23,927 nt of DNA from an uncultured Lachnospiraceae bacterium (GCA_948441955.1 CAOJQZ010000035.1:1-23927); one strand, 5' to 3'. Counted from the stretch's first letter, positions 8,228 to 15,864 are shown. Program-made: numbers and translations. Notes: a model not told the origin generated them from the letters alone.

Positions 8228-9130
8228 ATGAAATTTTTTGTATCGGGAGCAGGAGGACAGCTGGGATATGATGTGATGAACGAGCTTAAAAAGCGCGGGT
8301 ATGAGACTATTGGTTCCGATGTTGCGTCCAGGGACGCAGCATCTGCGGGGGGAGAGTATGTTCAGCTTGATATTACAAAGAAAGGCGACGTAGAGCGTGT
8401 GATACAGGCGGTGCATCCGGATGCAGTCATCCACTGCGCAGCCTGGACGGATGTAGATATGGCGGAGGATGAGGATAAGCTTGAGTTAGTCAGGGCCGTT
8501 AATGTGTATGGAACGCAGAACATTGCAGATGTGTGTAAAAAGATGGATGTAAAGATGACCTATCTCAGCACAGACTATGTTTTTGACGGAGAGGGGACTA
8601 AGCCGTGGGAACCGGACTGCGAGTCCTACCGCCCTCTGAACGTATACGGGCAGACGAAGCTTGAGGGGGAGCTGGCGGTAAGAAATACGCTGGATAAATA
8701 TTTCATAGTTCGCATTGCGTGGGTTTTTGGAAAGAACGGAAAAAATTTTGTTAAGACCATGTTGAATCTTAGCAGGACCCATGATATGATTCGTGTTGTG
8801 AAGGATCAGATTGGGACACCCACTTATACATATGATTTGGCGCGGCTTTTAGTTGATATGAATGAGACTGAAAAATATGGCTGTTATCATGCGACGAATG
8901 AAGGAACTTACATAAGCTGGTATGATTTTGCCTGTGAGATATTCCGGCAGGCAGGCAGAAATGTAGAGGTGATTCCTGTCACGACAGAGGAGTATGGGCT
9001 CAATAAGGCGGCGCGCCCGTTTAACAGCCGTCTGGACAGAAGGAAGCTTCTGGAAGCCGGATTTGAACCCCTTCCGGTATGGCAGGACGCGCTCAGGAGA
9101 TATTTAAAAGAAATGGAAACAGAGGTTTAG
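8228..9130 (+). CDS. rfbD: dTDP-4-dehydrorhamnose reductase
   Basis: 300 aa. Catalyses the last step of dTDP-L-rhamnose synthesis, reducing dTDP-4-keto-L-rhamnose with NAD(P)H in the cytoplasm. Seen: Rossmann motif SGAGGQLGYDV at the N terminus, HCAAWTDVDMAEDE with the following AVNVYGTQNIA, TYLSTDYVFDG, the active-site YGQTK (Tyr140, Lys144), and IAWVFGKNGKNF. Length matches the RmlD family. The start at 8228 follows AGGAGGAAGACAG; an upstream in-frame TTG at 8153 has no ribosome binding site and adds unrelated residues. It is the first gene of the second operon, behind the promoter at 8083-8111, and is followed 2 bp later by rmlC. Confidence 0.95.
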   Translation: MKFFVSGAGGQLGYDVMNELKKRGYETIGSDVASRDAASAGGEYVQLDITKKGDVERVIQAVHPDAVIHCAAWTDVDMAEDEDKLELVRAVNVYGTQNIADVCKKMDVKMTYLSTDYVFDGEGTKPWEPDCESYRPLNVYGQTKLEGELAVRNTLDKYFIVRIAWVFGKNGKNFVKTMLNLSRTHDMIRVVKDQIGTPTYTYDLARLLVDMNETEKYGCYHATNEGTYISWYDFACEIFRQAGRNVEVIPVTTEEYGLNKAARPFNSRLDRRKLLEAGFEPLPVWQDALRRYLKEMETEV

Positions 9131-9132
9131 GT

Positions 9133-9741
9133 ATGGGGCAGATTAAGGTGACAGAAACGGGAATTGAAGGGCTGTATGTAGTTGAACCTACGGTTCACGG
9201 GGACAGCAGAGGATATTTTACAGAGATTTACAATCAGAAGGATATGGAGGAAGCTGGGCTTGGCATGTCATTTGTCCAGGACAACCAAAGCATGAGTACA
9301 AAAGGCGTTCTTCGGGGTCTCCATTTTCAAAAGCAGTTTCCCCAGGGGAAACTAATCCGGGTCATTCACGGAGACATATTTGACGTTGCGGTTGATCTGC
9401 GCCATAATAGTAATACTTATGGGGAATGGTTCGGCATCCGCCTGACAGAAGAAAATTTTAAACAGATGTATATCCCTGAGGGCTTTGCACACGGCTTTCT
9501 TGTACTGTCGGATACGGCGAAGGTATATTACAAGGCCACGGATTTTTACCATCCGGGTGATGAAGAGGGGCTGGCGTGGAATGATCCAGGAATCGGGATT
9601 GCGTGGCCCGGGCTTCTGGGAGAGTACCCGGGAAATGCCGGCGCCGAAGGATATTGTTTAAGGGACGGAACAAGGCTGATACTGAGTGAGAAGGATCAGA
9701 AATGGCCGGTCTTACCATTACATAAAATAAACACGAAATGA
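9133..9741 (+). CDS. rfbC: dTDP-4-dehydrorhamnose 3,5-epimerase
   Basis: 202 aa. Epimerises dTDP-4-keto-6-deoxyglucose at C3 and C5, the third step of dTDP-rhamnose synthesis. The cupin fold is recognisable from HGDSRGYFTE, VQDNQSMSTKGVLRGLHFQ (catalytic His in RGLHFQ), GDIFDVAVDLR, YIPEGFAHGFLVLSD and YKATDFYHPGDEEGL. The length is slightly above the common 180-190 because of a C-terminal tail. The ATG at 9133 lies 2 bp after the rmlD stop, with AGAGGT as ribosome binding site. A longer in-frame ORF reaching back into rmlD is an overlap artefact. The epimerase of the next pathway starts about 13 bp later. Confidence 0.95.
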   Translation: MGQIKVTETGIEGLYVVEPTVHGDSRGYFTEIYNQKDMEEAGLGMSFVQDNQSMSTKGVLRGLHFQKQFPQGKLIRVIHGDIFDVAVDLRHNSNTYGEWFGIRLTEENFKQMYIPEGFAHGFLVLSDTAKVYYKATDFYHPGDEEGLAWNDPGIGIAWPGLLGEYPGNAGAEGYCLRDGTRLILSEKDQKWPVLPLHKINTK

Positions 9742-9754
9742 GGACATGACAGAA

Positions 9755-10417
9755 ATGAACTTTGAATTAACAGCCTCCATGATGTGCGCTGATTATGGTA
9801 ATCTGGAGAAGGAAGTAAGAAATCTGGCGGAGGGAGGAATAGATTCCTTTCATATAGATATTATGGATGGACGGTATGTTCCTAATTTCGCTATGTCGTT
9901 AAATGACATGAGGTATATTGCATCCGTAGCGCCGAAGCCGCTGGATGTGCATCTTATGATTGAGCATCCCAATAACCGGATTGATCTGTTTTTAAGTAAT
10001 CTGCGGCAGGGAGATACGGTCTATATTCATCCCGAGGCAGAGTATCATCCGTCGACAACCCTGCAGAGCATTATTAATGCAGGAATGATTCCGGGCATTG
10101 CCATCAATCCGGGCACCAGTGTGGAAACGGTAATGGAGATGCTCAGAATTGTGAAAAAGGTGCTTGTGATGTCGGTGAATCCCGGAAACGCAGGGCAGAT
10201 GTATCTTCCCTACGTGGGGAAGAAGTACACGAAGCTTTTATCCATGAAAGAGGATATGGGGTTTGAGCTTTACTGGGACGGCGCCTGCAGCGCGGATAAG
10301 ATCAGAGAGTACGCCCCAAAGGGAGTAAAGGGGTTTGTACTTGGAACAACCCTTTTGTTTGGCAAGGACAAACCATATGGAGAGACCCTGCAGAATATTC
10401 GGGAATTGCGGTTCTGA
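9755..10417 (+). CDS. pentulose-phosphate 3-epimerase family protein
   Basis: 220 aa TIM barrel of the ribulose-phosphate 3-epimerase family, which interconverts ribulose-5-phosphate and xylulose-5-phosphate. Seen: HIDIMDGRYVPNF (metal His and catalytic Asp), DVHLMIEHP, MSVNPGNAGQ and a late DGACS carrying the second catalytic Asp. Ordinary Rpe has VNPGFGGQ and VDGGI at the last two places, so this is a divergent member. It may act on a different pentulose or hexulose phosphate. The ATG at 9755 has AGGA 10 bases upstream; the ATG at 9746 lies almost on top of that AGGA. It is followed by a cytidylyltransferase and a polyol-phosphate-type dehydrogenase, so it probably supplies their substrate rather than serving the pentose phosphate pathway (inference). 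Confidence 0.82.
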   Translation: MNFELTASMMCADYGNLEKEVRNLAEGGIDSFHIDIMDGRYVPNFAMSLNDMRYIASVAPKPLDVHLMIEHPNNRIDLFLSNLRQGDTVYIHPEAEYHPSTTLQSIINAGMIPGIAINPGTSVETVMEMLRIVKKVLVMSVNPGNAGQMYLPYVGKKYTKLLSMKEDMGFELYWDGACSADKIREYAPKGVKGFVLGTTLLFGKDKPYGETLQNIRELRF

Positions 10418-10431
10418 CGAGGTGAGAGGAT

Positions 10432-11124
10432 ATGAACATTGCACTTATATTATCCGGGGGAGCAGGCCTGCGTATGGGCGGGGATATCCCGAAACAGTAT
10501 ATGACGGCCGGAGGAAAGCCCCTGATTGCCTACAGTCTTGAAAATCTGTATCTTCATGACAGAATTGATGGGATTCAGATTGTTGCAGAGGCTGCGTGGC
10601 AGAAGAAGATAGAGAAATGGATTACAGCAGAGGAATTCCGAAAAAAGTTTCGGGGATTTTCTACACCGGGCAGAAACAGACAGCTTTCGATCTTAAATGG
10701 TCTTGTGGATATCAGGAGGTATGCAGAGGAATCGGATTGTGTACTTATTCATGACGCCGCAAGGCCCCTTCTTTCCCACAGGCAGATTACGGACTGTCTG
10801 GACGGCATAGAGGGACATGACGGAGCGCTTCCGGCGCTGCCGATGAAGGATACCGTTTACTTGAGTAAAGACGGGAAATGTGTCGGCGCTCTGCTGGAAC
10901 GCAGCGAGATCTATGCAGGTCAGGCGCCGGAAATATTCCGGCTGGGGAAGTATTACAGGGCCAATATCCGCCTGCTTCCGGAAAGAATACTGCACATTAA
11001 CGGTTCTACGGAACCTGCAATTTTGGCGGGTATGGATATTGCCATGATTCCCGGAGATGAGAATAATTTTAAGATTACGACAAAGGCAGATTTGGAGCGG
11101 TTTAATAAAATTGTGGAAGGATAG
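10432..11124 (+). CDS. IspD/TarI-family cytidylyltransferase
   Basis: 230 aa. Transfers CMP from CTP to a polyol phosphate. N-terminal CTP-binding loop LILSGGAGLRMGGDIPKQY, a central RNRQLSILNGL segment, VLIHDAARPLLS, then LPALPMKDTVY and the C-terminal NNFKITTKADLE are all typical of the family containing IspD (methylerythritol phosphate) and TarI/Bcs1 (ribitol-5-phosphate). The neighbours, a sugar-phosphate epimerase and a zinc dehydrogenase, favour a CDP-alditol such as CDP-ribitol over the isoprenoid reaction (inference). Ribosome binding site AGAGGA precedes the ATG at 10432. It lies 14 bp after the epimerase gene and 20 bp before the dehydrogenase gene. Confidence 0.85.
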   Translation: MNIALILSGGAGLRMGGDIPKQYMTAGGKPLIAYSLENLYLHDRIDGIQIVAEAAWQKKIEKWITAEEFRKKFRGFSTPGRNRQLSILNGLVDIRRYAEESDCVLIHDAARPLLSHRQITDCLDGIEGHDGALPALPMKDTVYLSKDGKCVGALLERSEIYAGQAPEIFRLGKYYRANIRLLPERILHINGSTEPAILAGMDIAMIPGDENNFKITTKADLERFNKIVEG

Positions 11125-11144
11125 AAGGGAATGGAGGGACCAGT

Positions 11145-12191
11145 ATGAAGGCATGGGTGCTGCGTGGAATTCAGGATATCCGTCTGGAGGATATAAAAAG
11201 GCCTGAGATTGAAGCGCCGGAGGTACTGCTTAAGGTTAAGGCCGCGGGTATTTGCGGATCGGATGTTCCCCGGGTGTACAAAAATGGAACATATACTTTT
11301 CCGACAATTCCCGGTCATGAGTTTTCAGGGGTGGTGGAAGAAACAGGCGAAAAGGCAGATATGGCCTGGAAGGGAAAACGTGTCGGTGTTTTTCCGCTGA
11401 TTCCGTGCAGAAAGTGCGCGCCCTGCCGGAAACAGCAGTATGAGATGTGCAGGAACTATAGCTATCTGGGTTCGAGAAGAGACGGAGGCTTTGCAGAATA
11501 TGCTGCGGTTCCGGCAGCTAATCTGATTGCGCTGCCGGAAAACGTAAGCTTTGAAGCGGCGGCTATGCTGGAGCCTATGGCAGTGGCGGTGCATTCCATG
11601 AGGCGTATTGCTCCGGCTGTGTCTGATACCGTTGTGGTATGGGGGCTTGGAACCATTGGTTTGTTATTACTGATGTTTCTTAAGGATGCAGGAATTGAAA
11701 ATATACTGGCAGTGGGAAATAAGGATTCTCAGCGCCATGAGGCGCTGGGGATTGGTTTGCATGCAGACTGCTATTGCGACAGCAAAACACAAGATGCCGG
11801 AAAATGGATTTTAGAACATACAAACGGCTGCGGCGGGGATGTGTTTTTTGAATGTGTGGGAAAGAATGAGACATTGGTGCAGGCAGTGGAATATACGGCT
11901 CCCGGCGGCAGTATTATGCTGGTGGGAAATCCTTATACGGATATGAAGCTTGAAAAGAACATTTACTGGAAGATTCTGCGAAACCAGCTTACAGTGGCAG
12001 GAACCTGGAACTCCTCCTTTACGGGGGAGAAGACGGATGACTGGAATTATGTTCTCGACAGGGTTTCCAAGGGCCGTGTAAATCCGGAAAGGCTTATATC
12101 TCATAGATTTTCAATGGAGAAACTGGAAAAGGGACTTCAGATCATGAGAGATAAGACAGAGGACTATGTAAAAGTGATGGGTATATTGTAG
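11145..12191 (+). CDS. zinc-dependent polyol-phosphate dehydrogenase, GatD-like
   Basis: 348 aa medium-chain dehydrogenase. Catalytic zinc ligands are Cys37 in GICGSD and His58-Glu59 in GHEF. The structural zinc loop has four Cys in CRKCAPCRKQQYEMC. The Rossmann motif is VWGLGTIGLL. The segments GSDVPRVYKNG and YLGSRRDGGFAEY are those of galactitol-1-phosphate 5-dehydrogenase (GatD), the closest relative I recognise. TarJ, the ribulose-5-phosphate reductase that partners TarI, is in the same superfamily. With the cytidylyltransferase gene just upstream, I infer that it reduces a ketose phosphate to the polyol phosphate that is then CDP-activated. The ATG at 11145 has GGAGG about 8 bases upstream. 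rmlB follows 19 bp later. Confidence 0.85.
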   Translation: MKAWVLRGIQDIRLEDIKRPEIEAPEVLLKVKAAGICGSDVPRVYKNGTYTFPTIPGHEFSGVVEETGEKADMAWKGKRVGVFPLIPCRKCAPCRKQQYEMCRNYSYLGSRRDGGFAEYAAVPAANLIALPENVSFEAAAMLEPMAVAVHSMRRIAPAVSDTVVVWGLGTIGLLLLMFLKDAGIENILAVGNKDSQRHEALGIGLHADCYCDSKTQDAGKWILEHTNGCGGDVFFECVGKNETLVQAVEYTAPGGSIMLVGNPYTDMKLEKNIYWKILRNQLTVAGTWNSSFTGEKTDDWNYVLDRVSKGRVNPERLISHRFSMEKLEKGLQIMRDKTEDYVKVMGIL

Positions 12192-12210
12192 AAAAGATGA
12201 GGAGAACAGA

Positions 12211-13257
12211 ATGAGAACATATTTAGTAACAGGAGGAGCAGGGTTTATAGGCTCTAATTATATTCATTATATGTTGGAAAAATATGGGGATGAAATCCGC
12301 ATTTTAAATGTAGATAAGCTGACTTATGCCGGAAATCTGGATAACTTAAAAACAGTGGAAAACAGGGAGAATTATGCATTTTATAAAGCAGACATCTGTG
12401 ATTCGGACAAGATCCGCCGGATTTTTAAAGAAAATGATATTGACAGAGTGGTGCATTTTGCAGCAGAGAGCCATGTGGACAGAAGCATTGTAGATCCGGA
12501 AATCTTTGTCCGGACAAATGTTCTGGGAACGCTGGTTATGCTGAATGCAGCGAAGGAGGCCTGGGAGCTTCCCGACGGAACCTTTAAAAGGGATAAGAAG
12601 TTTCTGCATGTTTCGACGGATGAGGTATATGGATCGCTGGGAGACGAAGGATATTTTTACGAGGATACGCCCTATGCGCCTCACAGTCCCTACTCAGCCA
12701 GCAAGGCATCCTCGGATATGCTGGTAAAATCCTATATCGATACCTATAAATTTCCGGCAAATATTACAAACTGCAGTAATAATTACGGGCCCTACCAGTT
12801 TCCGGAAAAGCTGATTCCTTTAATGGTTCACAATGCGCTCTGCGGGAAAAGCCTGCCTGTATACGGCGACGGCCTGAATGTCAGAGATTGGCTGTATGTC
12901 AGGGATCATGCGAAAGGTATTGACCTGGTTCAGGAAAAGGGGCGGCTTTTTGAGACATATAACATCGGCGGGCATAATGAGAAGACAAATGTGGATATTG
13001 TGAATATTATTATTGATACCCTGCTGGATTTTCTTCCAAAGGAGGACAAGCGCCGGGAGAAAATCAGTAAGGAACTGATCACTTATGTGGAGGACAGGAA
13101 AGGACATGACAGAAGGTATGCGATAGCTCCGGATAAAATCAGAAAAGAACTGGGATGGGAGCCGGAAACAATGTTTGCAGAAGGCATCCGCAAAACCATA
13201 CGCTGGTATTTGGAGCATACTGACTGGGTGGAGCAGGTTCTTCATAAGGAGGTTTAA
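12211..13257 (+). CDS. rfbB: dTDP-glucose 4,6-dehydratase
   Basis: 348 aa. Converts dTDP-glucose to dTDP-4-keto-6-deoxyglucose, step two of dTDP-rhamnose synthesis. Seen: TGGAGFIGSNYIHYML (NAD-binding), DKLTYAGNLDNL, HFAAESHVDRSI, HVSTDEVYGSLG with the catalytic Thr-Asp-Glu at about 136-138, YSASK with Tyr161 and Lys165, and NNYGPYQFPEKLIPLM. Full family length. The ATG has AGGAGA at optimal distance. It is the last gene of the rml operon and is followed after 17 bp by the 76-bp palindrome. rmlA, which makes dTDP-glucose, is not in this window, so it must be elsewhere if the pathway is complete. Confidence 0.96.
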   Translation: MRTYLVTGGAGFIGSNYIHYMLEKYGDEIRILNVDKLTYAGNLDNLKTVENRENYAFYKADICDSDKIRRIFKENDIDRVVHFAAESHVDRSIVDPEIFVRTNVLGTLVMLNAAKEAWELPDGTFKRDKKFLHVSTDEVYGSLGDEGYFYEDTPYAPHSPYSASKASSDMLVKSYIDTYKFPANITNCSNNYGPYQFPEKLIPLMVHNALCGKSLPVYGDGLNVRDWLYVRDHAKGIDLVQEKGRLFETYNIGGHNEKTNVDIVNIIIDTLLDFLPKEDKRREKISKELITYVEDRKGHDRRYAIAPDKIRKELGWEPETMFAEGIRKTIRWYLEHTDWVEQVLHKEV

Positions 13258-13274
13258 ATCTGCAACCGCAATCT

Positions 13275-13350
13275 GGGACAGGGTAAACTGTAATCTGGGA
13301 CGTAGTAAAACTAGTTTTACTACGTCCCAGATTACAGTTTACCCTGTCCC
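13275..13350. repeat. perfect 76-bp palindrome, copy 1
   Basis: Two 38-base arms are exact reverse complements around CTAG at 13311-13314, with no spacer. The arm starts GGGACAGGGTAAACTG and continues through GGGACGTAGTAAAACT. A second copy is at 23464-23539. The copy lies between convergent genes (rmlB ends 13257; the minus-strand glycosyltransferase ends 13353), so it could act as a bidirectional terminator. A T-tract right after the stem is lacking, so a REP-like or miniature mobile element is the alternative. The ten bases AATCTGGGAC also occur just before and within the left arm. Confidence 0.9.
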
Positions 13351-13352
13351 TA

Positions 13353-14537
13353 TTATAATGTATTTACGCTTGCGAATATCCAATCTACACAGTTACTCCA
13401 TGTAAATTCCCGGAGCACTTTTTCATGGCCTTTTTGAATAATACATTCGGCCTTTTCAGGATTTTCCAACATTTGTTCAGCAATCCTCGGAAGCTGCTCA
13501 AGGCGCTTCAGATCATACAGAACAATGTCCTGTCCATCCGTAAAATGTGTATCAATCCACTTGCTGGAATCGGTAAGGGGCAGAGAACGCTGAAGCAGTG
13601 TATTAAAAATTCTGTCGTGAGTTCCCGATTTAAACCACGGGAATACATTCAAATTAATTTTTGCCTCTGCCATAGCAGTTAGAGTCTGGGCATAAGGAAC
13701 CCTGTCGGAGAGCCGGTGGACGTTCGGGTACTTTGCAGAGCTGTGGTTTTCCCAGCCGCGGCCGAGAAGATAAAGCTCCAGTCCGGATTGAGCCAGAACG
13801 GATACAACCTGCTCCCTCTGATACATACGGATAGCCCAGTCTACAAATTCAGAGCAGCGGAAAATGGTTTTTAAGGTATCATCCGGCACGGACCATCCGG
13901 CCTGCTGCAGAGTAAGGAATACAGCCTGTTCTGTTGTCAGGGCGCTGTCTTCAATAAGATTGCGGTACATGAGATGGTAAAATTGCTGCATATCACTATT
14001 TTCGGAGAAAATCTGCTCCATTTCAGCCAGTTTACTCTCAGGAGGGTAATAGGTAGCTGAAAACAGAATATCATATTTTCGTTCGGCATATGGAACGATA
14101 GCCGTATCATGAATGGGAACAGCGCCAGCATGGGGCATAAAAGCGACATGCGCAACCTCATCCTTAAAATATTTTTTCACATAATCTACATGATCATAGT
14201 CACAGCAGAATAGCAGATAATTTTGGGGGTGTTTTCTGAGAGTAGGATGAAAACGCAAAGGCGGATCCATAAGGATGTCAACAACAATTGTGTGTAACGC
14301 ATCCCAGACACGGATCATGGTGTCGTCGCGAATGCACATTCCATCAAAACAGATCGCCAAATCTATTTTTGCGGAAGCAAACAGCATAAAATTTTTATAG
14401 GAATGAGGGCTGTCAGCAGGCGGATTCATAAAATCTAAAATAAAGGTTTCGTGGCCCCTGAGCTTTAATTCTTTGTCTAATTGATTTGTGAAAAAGTTGA
14501 AGGATTCGGTTTCTGTATAAAATAATACAATTCTCAT
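13353..14537 (-). CDS. CgeB-like glycosyltransferase
   Basis: 394 aa, GT-B-like glycosyltransferase of the CgeB/DUF3880 type. The N-terminal Rossmann half begins MRIVLFYTETESFNFF and contains IDLAICFDGMCI. The C-terminal half has the typical LYLLGRGWENH, VHRLSDRVPY, KINLNVFPWFKSGTHDRIFNTLLQ-like segment and a final FTWSNCVDWIF, matching the glycosyltransferase group 1 family C-terminal module. There is no signal peptide. AGGA precedes the ATG, and a promoter is visible at 14574-14602. The gene ends 3 bp from the palindrome and is encoded on the same strand as the adjacent flagellin, so it may glycosylate flagellin or a surface polymer (inference). Donor and acceptor are unknown. Confidence 0.75.
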   Translation of the reverse strand: MRIVLFYTETESFNFFTNQLDKELKLRGHETFILDFMNPPADSPHSYKNFMLFASAKIDLAICFDGMCIRDDTMIRVWDALHTIVVDILMDPPLRFHPTLRKHPQNYLLFCCDYDHVDYVKKYFKDEVAHVAFMPHAGAVPIHDTAIVPYAERKYDILFSATYYPPESKLAEMEQIFSENSDMQQFYHLMYRNLIEDSALTTEQAVFLTLQQAGWSVPDDTLKTIFRCSEFVDWAIRMYQREQVVSVLAQSGLELYLLGRGWENHSSAKYPNVHRLSDRVPYAQTLTAMAEAKINLNVFPWFKSGTHDRIFNTLLQRSLPLTDSSKWIDTHFTDGQDIVLYDLKRLEQLPRIAEQMLENPEKAECIIQKGHEKVLREFTWSNCVDWIFASVNTL

Positions 14538-14573
14538 AATGTATGTCCTCGCCTTGCAATATTTATATTTTAC

Positions 14574-14602
14574 ATTTTATCAGATGGAAGAGAGGAAGGC
14601 AA
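14574..14602 (-). promoter_or_regulatory. sigma-A-type promoter for the CgeB-like gene
   Basis: Read on the minus strand: TTGCCT (14602-14597), a 17-base spacer, then TAAAAT (14579-14574), about 37 bases before the ATG. This gives the glycosyltransferase its own promoter behind the flagellin terminator. The remaining gap at 14603-14764 shows no gene or recognised signal. Confidence 0.5.
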
Positions 14603-14764
14603 CGGAGAATCGCCCAGACTGCTGTTTATTCCGGTTTTCTCATACGTTCTACCACGCTGGTTTTTCGCATTTTTTTACAGCACACAGCTAAAACTTTTTC
14701 ATGGTGATAAGCTCAATGGGCGTTGGGAAAGATTGAAAAAAGAATCGCATGCAAATATCCAGAA

Positions 14765-14794
14765 AGAAAAAGGCTCCTTTCGAAAAAGAAGCCT
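14765..14794 (-). terminator. intrinsic terminator of the left flagellin gene
   Basis: On the minus strand AGGCTTCTTT and AAAGGAGCCT form a 10-bp stem (one G-T pair) around a TTCG loop, followed by a T-run (14770-14765). It starts 25 bp after the flagellin stop codon. The same structure ends the right flagellin gene. Confidence 0.9.
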
Positions 14795-14818
14795 CTTCCC
14801 ATATGAAAATTCAATCGA

Positions 14819-15715
14819 TTACTGAAGTAACTGAAGAACTCCCTGCGGTACCTGATTAGCCTGAGCAAGCATAGCCTGAGCAGCCTGAACAAGAATGTTA
14901 TTCTTGGTGTAAGCCATCATCTCTTTTGCCATGTCTACGTCACGGATACGGGACTCAGCAGCTGTGATGTTCTCATTCTGAACACTTAAGTTGTTGATGG
15001 TGTGCTCCAGACGGTTCTGCATAGCACCGAAGTCAGAACGCATGGATGAAATCATATCAATCGCGCCGTTGATTACAGAAATTGCATGTCTTGCCTTGTC
15101 TGCGCTTGTAAGGCTGATACTGCTGATAGACTCACCAGATTTCAGCTTTCTCTCATAATTGTTAGCTTTTGTACCCTTAGCGGAAGCTGAAGTATCAATC
15201 ATTCCAAGAGTAGCTGAACTCATCTGCTTAAATGTAACCTTTAACTGGTTTGTCTTCTCATGAGACTCACCAACATGAAGCGTGATCTTTACGCCTGCAG
15301 AAGCTTCAAATAATTTTGTTCCGTTGAAGTTACAGGTCTTACCGATTCTGTCGATCTCGTCGTTCAGACGGTTAACTTCCTTCTGCATCTCTTCACGGTT
15401 AGAGGTAGAGTAGGTTCCGTTAGCGGACTGTGTAGCCAGCTCAACCATACGGTTCAGCATGGAGTGAACTTCTGTCAAAGCACCCTCAGCTGTCTGTACA
15501 AGAGAAACACCGTCTTCAGCGTTCTTTTGAGCTGTAGCAAGACCGGTGATCTGAGCACGCATCTTTTCGGAAATAGCTAATCCGGCAGCGTCGTCACCAG
15601 CGCGGTTAATTCTGTAACCAGAAGATAACTTCTCTAAGCTCTTGCCTACTGCAGAGTTGTTGTTCGTTAAATTTCTGTGTGCATTTAATGCGGTAATATT
15701 ATGTTGAATTCTCAT
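14819..15715 (-). CDS. fliC: flagellin, left copy
   Basis: 298 aa flagellar filament subunit, exported by the flagellar type III system and not by a signal peptide. The D0/D1 N-terminal domain begins MRIQHNITALNAHRNL and includes LEKLSSGYRINRAGDDAAGLAIS. The C-terminal domain ends IRDVDMAKEMMAYTKNNILVQAAQAMLAQANQVPQGVLQLLQ-like. The middle is very short, so there is no large D2/D3 domain. The start at 15715 has a strong AAGGAGG; in-frame extension to a GTG at 15817 is untranslated leader. It is nearly identical to the right copy except for about residues 133-205. Cys128 is unusual for a flagellin and is Ser in the other copy. It points away from the recombinase gene. Confidence 0.96.
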   Translation of the reverse strand: MRIQHNITALNAHRNLTNNNSAVGKSLEKLSSGYRINRAGDDAAGLAISEKMRAQITGLATAQKNAEDGVSLVQTAEGALTEVHSMLNRMVELATQSANGTYSTSNREEMQKEVNRLNDEIDRIGKTCNFNGTKLFEASAGVKITLHVGESHEKTNQLKVTFKQMSSATLGMIDTSASAKGTKANNYERKLKSGESISSISLTSADKARHAISVINGAIDMISSMRSDFGAMQNRLEHTINNLSVQNENITAAESRIRDVDMAKEMMAYTKNNILVQAAQAMLAQANQVPQGVLQLLQ

Positions 15716-15736
15716 GGTTTTTCCTCCTTGAATTTT

Positions 15737-15762
15737 TGCATAGGGAATTCCTTTTCCCTGCA
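15737..15762 (-). promoter_or_regulatory. flagellin leader hairpin, CsrA-site-like (left)
   Basis: On the minus strand TGCA-GGGAA pairs with TTCCC-TA-TGCA (2-base bulge), leaving an AAGGAA loop that displays GGA. The AAGGAGG ribosome binding site follows 11 bases later. GGA in a hairpin loop plus GGA in the ribosome binding site is the layout CsrA recognises on hag mRNA in Bacillus. Binding here is inferred. The identical hairpin precedes the right flagellin gene. Confidence 0.55.
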
Positions 15763-15838
15763 TAATTATAATTTTTTGTCTGATAGATTGTTTTCTGAAG
15801 GAAACCCTAAAAAGCACTTTTATATACGCCGGCGAACT

Positions 15839-15864
15839 ATTTTTAAAAGTACACTTAATTAGAT
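15839..15864 (-). repeat. putative serine-recombinase crossover site, left
   Basis: 26 bp. On the minus strand: half-site atctaattaagt, central gt, then acttttaaaaat. The inner AAGT/ACTT is symmetric, and the central dinucleotide is asymmetric, as in DNA-invertase sites. It shares 15 exact bases (15846-15860) with the inverted site at 16663-16688. It lies between the left flagellin gene and the recombinase gene. Confidence 0.65.

Larger units (their letters stand above)
14765..15775 (-). repeat. long inverted repeat, left arm (flagellin unit)
   Basis: The leader hairpin, the ribosome binding site, the whole flagellin gene and the terminator are repeated in inverted orientation at about 16753-17753. 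The match is very high except in the central part of the gene. Arm limits are judged by eye. Confidence 0.85.

Noticed and set aside
10432..11124. Cytidylyltransferase as housekeeping IspD
   Set aside because: Its place between an epimerase and a polyol-phosphate-type dehydrogenase in a sugar operon argues for alditol activation; not fully excluded.
13275..13350. CRISPR repeat or phage attachment site
   Set aside because: There are only two copies 10 kb apart, with no spacers and no integrase or cas gene; the perfect palindrome fits a terminator or REP-like element better.
15716..15817. GTG-started N-terminal extension of the left flagellin
   Set aside because: The extension is leader sequence shared with the right copy; the conserved MRIQHN start has the strong ribosome binding site.
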